The translations under genes were made by a program, and so were the position numbers. Source: Pseudomonadota bacterium (GTDB taxonomy: Bacteria > Pseudomonadota > Alphaproteobacteria > Rhizobiales > Kaistiaceae). Taken from it: a stretch of 7,782 nucleotides of DNA. The stretch lies in the NCBI GenBank assembly GCA_023392225.1, contig JAEVZM010000421.1, positions 1-7,782 of the forward strand. The letters run 5' to 3'. Of this stretch, positions 1 through 5,548 are shown in pieces (the stretch's first letter is position 1; each line of letters opens with the position of its first letter). The notes beneath the pieces are model-generated. The model was not told the origin of the DNA and did no database searches. It was given only the letters and a program-made list of their open reading frames with translations.

Positions 1-33
1 GCCCCTTTCTTCCCGAAAGCCCGGAGGGTCACG

Positions 34-375
34 ATGCAGCCGCTGGTCATCGATCATGTCGGCATCACCGCCTACGCGCCGATGCCCGGCGAGAACTGGA
101 TCGAGCAGAGCAAGTGCTGGGTCACCAGCCCCCGCGAGCATCCGGAGTCGATCGAGTTCCTTCGCTATGCACCGGATTCGCCGGTTCCGGACCGGATCAA
201 GAACAACCCGCACTTCGCCTATCGCGTCGACGACATCCGGCCCTGGATCGAGGGCCAGGAGATCCTCATTCCGCCCTTCGTTGTCGCCGGTTTCGTCGAG
301 GCGGCGTTCATCTGGAAGCACAACACCGTGTTCGAGTACATGCGCTACCTGAAGGACGGATGGTTCGAGAAGTAG
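34..375 (+). CDS. VOC-superfamily (glyoxalase/epimerase-like) small protein
   Basis: A 113-residue protein with the sequence pattern of the vicinal oxygen chelate fold. The N-terminal strand carries the typical 'IDHVGI' (residues 6-11), and 'PHFAYRVDDI' (59-68) resembles the start of the second beta-alpha-beta module. The C-terminal strand has 'VFEYMRY' (99-105). VOC enzymes bind a divalent metal through four side chains, one on each of four strands. Here H8, E41, H60 and E101 fall at the expected places, so a metal-dependent isomerase, epimerase or lyase is plausible; that assignment is inferred. At 113 residues it is slightly short for a two-module VOC protein. The start is supported by a GGAGGG ribosome binding site at 22-27, six bases before the ATG. 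It lies upstream of sugar-type dehydrogenase genes on the same strand, but 156 bases separate it from the next gene, so it could instead be the last gene of an upstream operon. The substrate is unknown. Confidence 0.75.
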   Translation: MQPLVIDHVGITAYAPMPGENWIEQSKCWVTSPREHPESIEFLRYAPDSPVPDRIKNNPHFAYRVDDIRPWIEGQEILIPPFVVAGFVEAAFIWKHNTVFEYMRYLKDGWFEK

Positions 376-531
376 GGCATTCGCCAGCCGTCCCCGCCTC
401 CGGCGAGATGTCGCGTGGCATTCCGCGAGGGCGGGGACGATAGTCCTCCCCTCCGGGAGGCCGCCGAAGCCCGCCATGCCGGTCCGCTGTGGCCGGGTCC
501 CGCCAGTACGCACAGAGATGAGCCGATCGCC
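376..531 (+). other. Intergenic region with two stem-loops
   Basis: This 156-base gap is rich in dyad symmetry. CGTCCCCGCC at 389-398 pairs perfectly with GGCGGGGACG at 430-439, and a smaller GCGA/TCGC pair (403-406 and 411-414) lies inside its loop. Just downstream, CCTCCC at 445-450 pairs with GGGAGG at 455-460 across a 4-base loop. No T tract follows either stem, so neither is a classical intrinsic terminator. They could be an RNA-processing or attenuation structure, or a REP-like dispersed element. The coding frame of the next gene stays open upstream to an ATG at 415, but that extension runs through the stems and reads as low-complexity sequence. I therefore treat the region as non-coding. 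Confidence 0.5.
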
Positions 532-1707
532 ATGACCTACCGCGCCTTCTATTCCTATGCCTGGGACATTCTCGAGCGCGGTATCCCGAACGTCATCGAC
601 GAGGTGACGGGGCTGGGGATGAATACCCTCAGCGTCGCCGGGGCCTATCACGCCGGCAAGTTCCTCCGCCCGCGCGGCACCGGCGGAAAGACCTATTTCC
701 CCGAGGACGGGACGGTCTATTTCCGGCCGGACATGGCGCGCTACGGCAAGATCAAGCCGATCGCCAACCACCTCCTCGACGAGCACGACGTCTTCGCCGA
801 ACTGACCGCCGCCGGCGGCATCCAGGTCAATGCCTGGATGGTGCTCCTCCACAACACGCGCCTCGGCATGGCGCACCCGGAGGCCACGGTCGAGACCGCC
901 TTCGGCGACCGGCTGGTCTATTCGCTCTGCCCGTCCAACCCCGACGCGCGCGAGCTCGCCGTGGCGCTCTGCAAGGACGTGACCGATCGTTATCCGGTCA
1001 TCGGCCTGTCGATCGAGACGCCCGGCTTCCTGCCCTCGCTGCACGGCTACCACCACGAGTTCAATCTCGTGAAGCCCAACCGCTGGCTCGACAACCAGCT
1101 CGGCCTCTGCTTCTGCGAGCACTGCCGGGCCGGCGCCAAGCGGGCCGGCATCGACGCGGATGGGCTTCGCGCCAAGGTCAGGGCCGACGTCGAATCCTAT
1201 CTCGCCTCCGACATCGACCTGCCCGACGACATGGCCGACGCCATGTGGCTCGCCGACACGCGCACCGAGCCGCAGATGGCTGCGTTTCTCACCTGGCGCT
1301 GCGCCGTGGTCACCTCGCTCGTCGCCGAGATCCGCGAGGCGGTCCGGAAGGACGCCGCAGTCGCCATCATCCCGTCCGTGGCGCGGCCGACGGGCGGCGC
1401 CTGGTACGAGGGCACCGACCTCAAGGCGCTCGCGGCTGCCGCCGGCATCATCGAGGCCTGCTTCTACGAGCCGAGCGCGGCGCGGGTGCTGGCCGATGCC
1501 TGGGACGTCAAGCGCCGCATCGGCGATGCCGGGGCGCTCCGCGGCATCATGCGGGCAGGGCATCCCGACCTCAACAGCGCCGGCGAGGTCGCGGCCGCGG
1601 TCGCCGGGCTCCGCGCCGCCGGCATCGAGGACGTCGCCTTCTACAATTATGGCTTCTACCGGCAGCGGAGCTTCGACTGGATCCGGGCCGCATTCCAAGG
1701 GAACTGA
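532..1707 (+). CDS. TIM-barrel-like protein of unrecognised family, putative carbohydrate-active enzyme
   Basis: A 391-residue protein whose precise family I do not recognise. It alternates predicted strands and helices like a TIM barrel: 'IQVNAWMVLLHNT' (97-109), 'VIGLSIETPGF' (156-166), 'IIEACFYEP' (306-314) and 'VAFYNYGFY' (368-376). This layout resembles putative glycoside-hydrolase-type barrels, in which acids at strand ends such as E162 or E309 could be catalytic; that is inference. A cysteine cluster CxCxxC (C193, C195, C198, with H197) precedes a helix and could hold a structural metal. There is no signal peptide or membrane segment, so it is probably cytosolic and would act on imported substrate. 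I chose the ATG at 532 over the in-frame ATG at 415 because the upstream 39 codons cover the inverted repeats. The ribosome binding site before 532 is weak. The SDR gene begins 4 bases after its stop, which suggests co-translation. Confidence 0.7.
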   Translation: MTYRAFYSYAWDILERGIPNVIDEVTGLGMNTLSVAGAYHAGKFLRPRGTGGKTYFPEDGTVYFRPDMARYGKIKPIANHLLDEHDVFAELTAAGGIQVNAWMVLLHNTRLGMAHPEATVETAFGDRLVYSLCPSNPDARELAVALCKDVTDRYPVIGLSIETPGFLPSLHGYHHEFNLVKPNRWLDNQLGLCFCEHCRAGAKRAGIDADGLRAKVRADVESYLASDIDLPDDMADAMWLADTRTEPQMAAFLTWRCAVVTSLVAEIREAVRKDAAVAIIPSVARPTGGAWYEGTDLKALAAAAGIIEACFYEPSAARVLADAWDVKRRIGDAGALRGIMRAGHPDLNSAGEVAAAVAGLRAAGIEDVAFYNYGFYRQRSFDWIRAAFQGN

Positions 1708-1711
1708 GAGC

Positions 1712-2494
1712 ATGGACTTCACGGGTAAGGTGGTCGCAATCACCGGTGCCGCGGGCGGCATCGGGCAGGCGCTGACGCGCTCCTTCGCGGCGATGGGGGC
1801 CAAGATCGGTGCCATCGACCGGATCGATGCGGTCAAGGATTTCGCGCGCGACCTCGCCCGCGAGGGCGTGACGATCGAGCCGGCGGTCGCCGACATCGGT
1901 GACGAAGCGGCGGTCAACGCGGCCTTCGCCGCGATCGTGGCCGCTCTCGGCCCGGTCGATGTCCTGGTCAACAATGCCGGCGTCTCGCGGGCTTCGAACC
2001 TCAAGAAGACCAACGGCGAGGCGTTCCGTAAGGACGTCGAGGACAACCTCAACGGTGCCTATTACTGCTCCGCCGCGGTCCTGCCGGGGATGCAGGAGAA
2101 GGGCGGCGCCATCGTCAACATCTCCTCGGTCAACGGTCTCGCAAGCTTCGGCGATCCGGCCTACAGCGCCGCCAAGGCCGGCATGATCAGCCTCACCCGC
2201 TCGATGGCGATGGAATACGGCCGCTTCGGCATCCGGGTGAATGCGGTGTGCCCGGGCACGGTGCGCACGCCGATCTGGCAGCACCGGGTCGACCGCGAGC
2301 CGGAGATCCTGACCAAGCTCCAGAAGTGGTATCCGCTCGGCCGTGTGGTGGAGCCGACCGATGTCGCCAATGCCGTCGCCTTCCTCGCCTCGGACATGGC
2401 CGCGGCGATCACCGGCGTGGCGCTGCCGGTCGATTGCGGCCTGACCTCTGGCAACATCGTGATGACGCGCGAGCTGACGCTCGAGGAGTTCTGA
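1712..2494 (+). CDS. Short-chain dehydrogenase/reductase (SDR), classical type
   Basis: A 260-residue NAD(P)-dependent oxidoreductase of the classical SDR family, at the usual family length. The Rossmann nucleotide motif TGAAGGIG is at 11-18 and NNAG at 87-90. The catalytic tetrad is N112, S139, Y151 and K155 (YSAAK), followed by the PG motif at 181-182. D36 at the end of the second strand ('IGAIDR') favours NAD over NADP, by family rule. The C-terminal 'PVDCGLTSG' (239-247) matches the usual VDGG region. Such enzymes interconvert hydroxyl and keto groups on sugars, polyols or sugar acids; the actual substrate is not evident. The ATG at 1712 gives the canonical N terminus; longer in-frame extensions overlap the preceding gene and are rejected. 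An AAGGGA ribosome binding site at 1697-1702 lies inside the end of the upstream gene and only 4 bases separate the two genes, so coupling is likely. Confidence 0.93.
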   Translation: MDFTGKVVAITGAAGGIGQALTRSFAAMGAKIGAIDRIDAVKDFARDLAREGVTIEPAVADIGDEAAVNAAFAAIVAALGPVDVLVNNAGVSRASNLKKTNGEAFRKDVEDNLNGAYYCSAAVLPGMQEKGGAIVNISSVNGLASFGDPAYSAAKAGMISLTRSMAMEYGRFGIRVNAVCPGTVRTPIWQHRVDREPEILTKLQKWYPLGRVVEPTDVANAVAFLASDMAAAITGVALPVDCGLTSGNIVMTRELTLEEF

Positions 2495-2571
2495 GAGCGC
2501 GACGCCGCCTCGGGCGCGCCTCCGCGCGTGCCCCGGGTGGCGCGTGAACCAAGAAAACGGGGGAGGCGGAA

Positions 2572-3573
2572 ATGGACAGGTTGCGCATCGGGGTTATCGG
2601 TCTCGGCTGGTTCGGCGAGATCCATTGCGACGCGATCATCGGCATCCCCAATCTCGAGCTCGCCGCGCTTTGCACGCGGACCGAGGGCCGGCTCGCCGAG
2701 ATGGCGGCGAAGTTCAGGGTGAAGAAGACCTATACCGACTACCACGCGATGCTCGCCGACCCCGACATCGATGCGGTGTCGATCGTTACCATGTGGGACC
2801 AGCACACCGCGCCGGCGGTGGCCGCACTGGAGGCGGGCAAGCACGTCTTCCTCGAGAAGCCGATGGCGAGCACGGTCGCCGACTGCCGGACGATCATCGC
2901 GGCGGCGGAGAAGTCGAAGGGCATCCTGCAGATCGGCCACATCTGCCGCTTCAACCCGCGCTACCGCGCCGCCAAGGAGGCGATCGCCGCCGGCCGCATC
3001 GGCAAGATCGTGTCGATGTCGTCGCGGCGGAACATTCCCGCCGCCTGGACGCCGACCATCCTCGAGAAGATCGGGCCGATCGTCGGCGATGCCATTCACG
3101 ACACCGACCTGATGCTGTGGTTCACCGAGGACCGGATCGTCTCGACCTACGCCCAGACCGTCGACGTGCGCGGCCTGAAGTTCCCCGACATCGGCCAGAC
3201 CATGTACCGCTTCGCCGGCGGCGCCACGGCGACGCTGGAGACGGTGTGGTGCATGCCGGAGAAGACGCCCTATGACATCGACGAGCGCATGAACATCGTC
3301 GGCACCGAGGGCTTCATCCAGATCCAGGACACGTTCCCGAACCTCGGGATCGCCGACGGCGACAAGTTCCACAGCCCCGACACGACCTACTGGCCGATGT
3401 TCGAGGGCGTCCGCGGTGGGGCGCTTCGCGAGGAGTTCGCCTATTTCGCCAACTGCGCGCTGAAGGGACTGAAGCCGAAGATCGGCACGCCGGAGGACGC
3501 CATGGCGGCGCTCGAGGCGACGCTCGCGGCCGAGGAGTCGGCGCGGACCGGGCAGGTGGTCAAGATCGGTTGA
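2572..3573 (+). CDS. Gfo/Idh/MocA family oxidoreductase (first of two)
   Basis: A 333-residue NAD(P)-dependent oxidoreductase of the glucose-fructose oxidoreductase / inositol dehydrogenase / MocA family, at the usual length. The N-terminal Rossmann domain has GLGWFG at 10-15. The hallmark EKP is at 95-97, with K96 the expected catalytic lysine, and 'GHICRFNPRY' follows at 122-131. The C-terminal alpha/beta domain begins around 130. The active-site segment reads 'IVGDAIHDTDLMLW' (170-183): H176 fits the catalytic histidine, but D173 is three residues before it, whereas family members usually show Asp four residues before. Known members oxidise ring hydroxyls of sugars, inositols or glycosides, often to 3-keto products. 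A strong GGGGGAGG ribosome binding site at 2558-2565 supports the ATG at 2572. The gene follows the SDR after 77 bases and precedes a second family member after 24. Confidence 0.93.
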   Translation: MDRLRIGVIGLGWFGEIHCDAIIGIPNLELAALCTRTEGRLAEMAAKFRVKKTYTDYHAMLADPDIDAVSIVTMWDQHTAPAVAALEAGKHVFLEKPMASTVADCRTIIAAAEKSKGILQIGHICRFNPRYRAAKEAIAAGRIGKIVSMSSRRNIPAAWTPTILEKIGPIVGDAIHDTDLMLWFTEDRIVSTYAQTVDVRGLKFPDIGQTMYRFAGGATATLETVWCMPEKTPYDIDERMNIVGTEGFIQIQDTFPNLGIADGDKFHSPDTTYWPMFEGVRGGALREEFAYFANCALKGLKPKIGTPEDAMAALEATLAAEESARTGQVVKIG

Positions 3574-3585
3574 GTTGAGACTCAA
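3570..3585 (+). other. Intercistronic stem-loop over the stop codon
   Basis: TTGAGT (3570-3575) and ACTCAA (3580-3585) form a perfect 6-base-pair stem with a TGAG loop. The stop codon of the first Gfo/Idh gene (3571-3573) is inside the left arm. The right arm runs into the ribosome binding site of the next gene. No T tract follows, so it is probably not a terminator. It may affect translation or stability of the downstream message. Confidence 0.55.
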
Positions 3586-3590
3586 GGGAG
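3585..3590 (+). promoter_or_regulatory. Ribosome binding site of second Gfo/Idh gene
   Basis: AGGGAG lies seven bases before the ATG at 3598 and fixes that start. Its first base is also the last base of the right arm of the preceding stem-loop, so folding could influence access by ribosomes. Confidence 0.7.
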
Positions 3591-3597
3591 AAGAAGA

Positions 3598-4641
3598 ATG
3601 GCCAACAAGCGTGTGCTCGTCGTCGGGCTCGGCAACATGGGCATGTCCCATGCGCTCGCCTATACCCGCATTCCCGGCGTCGAGGTGGTTGGCCTCTGCA
3701 CCCGGCACATCGATGACGTGAAGCTGCCGGAGGCGCTTCAGGGCGCGAAGAAGTTCATGGACCTCGACACCGCGCTCGCCGAGCTCAAGCCCGACATCGT
3801 CTCGGTCAACACGCTGCCCGACACCCATGCCGACTACGCCATCAAGGCGATGGAGGCCGGTGCCCATGTCTTCGTCGAGAAGCCGCTCGCCGAATCCGTC
3901 GAGCGCGCGCAGGACGTGGTTGATACGGCGCGGCGGACGGGGAAGAAGCTGGTCGTCGGCTACATCCTCCGCCAGCATCCCTCGTGGGTGAAGTTCATCG
4001 AGATTGCGCGCCAGCTCGGCACGCCGCTGGTCTTCCGCATGAACCTCAACCAGCAGTCCAATGGCGAGACCTGGGCCTGGCACAAGCGGCTGATGGATTC
4101 CTTCCCGCCGATCGTCGACTGCGGCGTCCACTATGTCGACGTCATGTGCCAGATGACCAAGGCCAAGCCGGTACGCGTCCAGGCGATGGGCACCCGCCTC
4201 ACCGACGAGGTGAAGGAGTACAATTACGGCGTCCTCCAGGTTGCCTTCGACGACGGATCGGTCGGCTGGTACGAGGCCGGATGGGGGCCGATGATGAGCG
4301 AGACCGCGTTCTTCGTGAAGGACGTGATCGGCCCGAAGGGCTCGGTGTCGATCGTCATGGCCGAGAACGCCGGCGGCGTGAAGTCGGACGACATCAACGC
4401 CCACACCAAGACCAACCAGATCCTGTGGCACCATGCCGACATGTCGAAGCCGGACGAGCGCATCGACATGACCGACGAGCCCGACCACGACGCTCTCTGC
4501 GAGCGCGAGCAGCGCTATCTGATCAAGGCGATCGACGAGGACATCGACCTCGGCGACCACATGGACGATGCGGTGAAGAGCCTCCGCATCGTCGTCGCCG
4601 CCGACCAGTCGGTGAAGACCGGCGAGGTGGTGCGGCTCTAG
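3598..4641 (+). CDS. Gfo/Idh/MocA family oxidoreductase (second of two)
   Basis: A 347-residue oxidoreductase of the same superfamily as its upstream neighbour but clearly diverged from it, so this is not a recent duplication. The Rossmann motif GLGNMG is at 10-15 and EKP at 94-96, with K95 the expected catalytic lysine. 'PPIVDCGVHYVDVMC' (170-184) has the usual Asp-x3-His spacing (D174, H178) of the family active site. The N-terminal half binds NAD(P) and the C-terminal alpha/beta half binds substrate. 'NQQSNGETWAWHKRLMDSFP' (151-170) is probably part of the substrate pocket. A ring-hydroxyl dehydrogenase or keto-reductase acting before or after the first Gfo/Idh enzyme is plausible. The gap to the upstream gene is 24 bases. 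It is the last gene of the operon: 4 bases after its stop lies the stop of a convergent gene. Confidence 0.92.
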   Translation: MANKRVLVVGLGNMGMSHALAYTRIPGVEVVGLCTRHIDDVKLPEALQGAKKFMDLDTALAELKPDIVSVNTLPDTHADYAIKAMEAGAHVFVEKPLAESVERAQDVVDTARRTGKKLVVGYILRQHPSWVKFIEIARQLGTPLVFRMNLNQQSNGETWAWHKRLMDSFPPIVDCGVHYVDVMCQMTKAKPVRVQAMGTRLTDEVKEYNYGVLQVAFDDGSVGWYEAGWGPMMSETAFFVKDVIGPKGSVSIVMAENAGGVKSDDINAHTKTNQILWHHADMSKPDERIDMTDEPDHDALCEREQRYLIKAIDEDIDLGDHMDDAVKSLRIVVAADQSVKTGEVVRL

Positions 4642-4655
4642 CTTCTCAGCCGCGC
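4630..4655. terminator. Inverted repeat across two convergent stop codons, possible bidirectional terminator
   Basis: GCGGCT (4632-4637) and AGCCGC (4648-4653) form a perfect 6-base-pair stem, extended outward by a wobble pair and a G-C pair at 4630/4655. The 10-base loop holds the stop of the Gfo/Idh gene, and the stop of the minus-strand gene straddles the loop and right arm. The position suits a shared terminator, but there is no T tract on either strand, so this is tentative. Confidence 0.3.
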
Positions 4656-5422
4656 TCTGCCCGGAGCGCCTCGATGCGGGCGCGGAGCTCGCCGAGGAAC
4701 GGGATGTTGCGGAACTGGTCGGGCTGGACGGCGTCCCAGTAGACGCCGGCCGGCTCGGGATAGTCGGCGCCGGTCTCGATCAGCTCGGCCTCGGTGGCGA
4801 TCCAGTCGAGCGCGGAATCGTGGGCGAGCATCGGCAGCCGGTCGTCGGCGACCACTTGCGACGAGTGAACCGTGGTGGTGACTGGCGTCTCGGAATCGAC
4901 CTTGCCGAGCTCGCGGAAGATGCCGAGCTCGAGGTCGGCGAAGCCACCGCCCTTGCCGGTCCGTGCCCCGGCGCGGGTGACGGCGACGCAGCCCACCACG
5001 ACGAAGTCGAGCTTCTCCATCTCCTCGAACTGGACCGGCTGGCCGGCGGCGAGGAACCCTTGCGCCGTCGCGGCAGTCTCGAACTCGACGCCCTTGGCCC
5101 TGAGCTCCGCCGGGTCGAGCCGGACGAACGGGAAGCCCCTGGTCAGCTCCGGCACCGGCGTGTAGACGATCTTGCCGTCGTAGAGCGCGCGCAGCCGGAC
5201 CGGAATCTGTGGCGGGTCGGGGTTGGTCTTGACCACGCGCGCTGCCTTCCAGGCCGGCACCTCCGCCAGCCGCCACGCCGCCATGTCGGCACCGACGAAG
5301 TTCGGAATCCGGCTCTCGACCGGCCCGACATTGACCTCGTCGCGGACCAGCCCCTCCCAGATCTCGGTCCGGATCCGATCCTTGTCGGAGTTCCGGCCGG
5401 CCCAGCGCGCATCGTGCTCCAT
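4646..5422 (-). CDS. 5-formyltetrahydrofolate cyclo-ligase (MTHFS)-like protein
   Basis: A 258-residue protein of the 5-formyltetrahydrofolate cyclo-ligase superfamily. Authentic cyclo-ligase converts 5-formyl-THF to 5,10-methenyl-THF using ATP. The superfamily signature is 'RTGKGGGFADLELG' (154-167), the counterpart of the G-x-GGG-[FY]-x-D nucleotide loop. Also recognisable are a basic N-terminal helix ('DKDRIRTEIWEGL', 13-25), 'RIPNFVGAD' (38-46), the Lys/Pro-rich 'VVKTNPDPPQIPVRLRAL' (63-80) and a C-terminal 'TTVHSSQVV' (183-191). It is longer than the roughly 190-residue enzyme and looks more like the MTHFS-domain paralogues whose activity is not established, so the cyclo-ligase reaction itself is uncertain. 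The chosen ATG at 5420-5422 follows a GGGAGGG ribosome binding site. The frame stays open upstream only as low-quality sequence across the antitoxin gene. It is convergent with the Gfo/Idh operon and divergent from the toxin-antitoxin genes. A link to the catabolic pathway is unproven. Confidence 0.82.
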   Translation of the reverse strand: MEHDARWAGRNSDKDRIRTEIWEGLVRDEVNVGPVESRIPNFVGADMAAWRLAEVPAWKAARVVKTNPDPPQIPVRLRALYDGKIVYTPVPELTRGFPFVRLDPAELRAKGVEFETAATAQGFLAAGQPVQFEEMEKLDFVVVGCVAVTRAGARTGKGGGFADLELGIFRELGKVDSETPVTTTVHSSQVVADDRLPMLAHDSALDWIATEAELIETGADYPEPAGVYWDAVQPDQFRNIPFLGELRARIEALRAERG

Positions 5423-5490
5423 CCATCCCTCCCGAGTCGGCGATCGTCTCGCGTCCGGCGATGCAAGGAGCACGCCGCCGAGGGATGGAT
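5421..5490. repeat. 11-bp inverted repeat in the divergent intergenic region
   Basis: ATCCATCCCTC at 5421-5431 is the exact reverse complement of GAGGGATGGAT at 5480-5490, with 48 bases between. The left arm overlaps the ribosome binding site and start codon of the minus-strand folate-type gene. The arms are purine/pyrimidine-skewed, so chance similarity is possible. A regulator site pair or a duplicated start-site fragment are alternatives. Confidence 0.35.
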
Positions 5491-5503
5491 CGGGGGAGGG
5501 CCT

Positions 5504-5544
5504 TCTCTTCAGAGAGATTGATGCTATATTCTTTCTGGTGAAAG
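5504..5544 (+). promoter_or_regulatory. Two short inverted repeats flanking the -10, candidate antitoxin operators
   Basis: TCTCT-TC-AGAGA at 5504-5515 and CTTTC-TGGT-GAAAG at 5531-5544 are perfect 5-bp dyads on either side of the -10 element. Xre-type antitoxins commonly repress their own promoter by binding dyads there. The second dyad also includes part of the antitoxin ribosome binding site (AAAGGG, 5541-5546), so in RNA it could be a hairpin that hides it. The two dyads differ in sequence, so at most one may be a real operator. Confidence 0.4.
5522..5530 (+). promoter_or_regulatory. Extended -10 promoter for the antitoxin-toxin operon
   Basis: TGCTATATT gives a TGn extension followed by TATATT, a 5/6 match to the -10 consensus, in a short AT-rich island of an otherwise GC-rich window. 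No convincing -35 is present (TTCTCT at 5503-5508 matches only 3 of 6), which fits an extended -10 type. The predicted transcript would start near 5537, only about 12-18 bases before the antitoxin start. Confidence 0.5.
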
Positions 5545-5548
5545 GGAA

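Noticed and set aside
5..19. CTTTC/GAAAG dyad at the left edge, with the same arms as the dyad at 5531-5544.
   Set aside because: The arms are only five bases, the loops differ, and there is not enough sequence to the left to judge. Treated as coincidence.
415..531. A 39-codon N-terminal extension of the TIM-barrel gene from an ATG at 415.
   Set aside because: It runs through the inverted repeats, is low in complexity, and the protein from 532 begins with a normal-looking first strand.
518..535. A five-codon ORF (MSRSP) whose stop overlaps the TIM-barrel start codon as ATGA.
   Set aside because: There is no Shine-Dalgarno before the ATG at 518 and the peptide is too short to judge. The overlap can arise by chance.
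1571..2284. A 237-codon minus-strand frame opposite the TIM-barrel gene end and the SDR.
   Set aside because: Arg-rich shadow without domain motifs, opposite an SDR with all catalytic residues.
2515..2546. CGCGC/GCGCG dyad and a repeated CGCGTG in the SDR to Gfo/Idh gap.
   Set aside because: Pure GC-alternating dyads are common by chance in this composition and no other signal supports a regulatory site.
2161..4560. A 799-codon open frame on the minus strand, antisense to the SDR end and both Gfo/Idh genes.
   Set aside because: Its translation is rich in Arg, Val, Leu, His and Asp with no recognisable domain, and it lies opposite three genes with intact family motifs. Long antisense frames are expected in GC-rich coding sequence.
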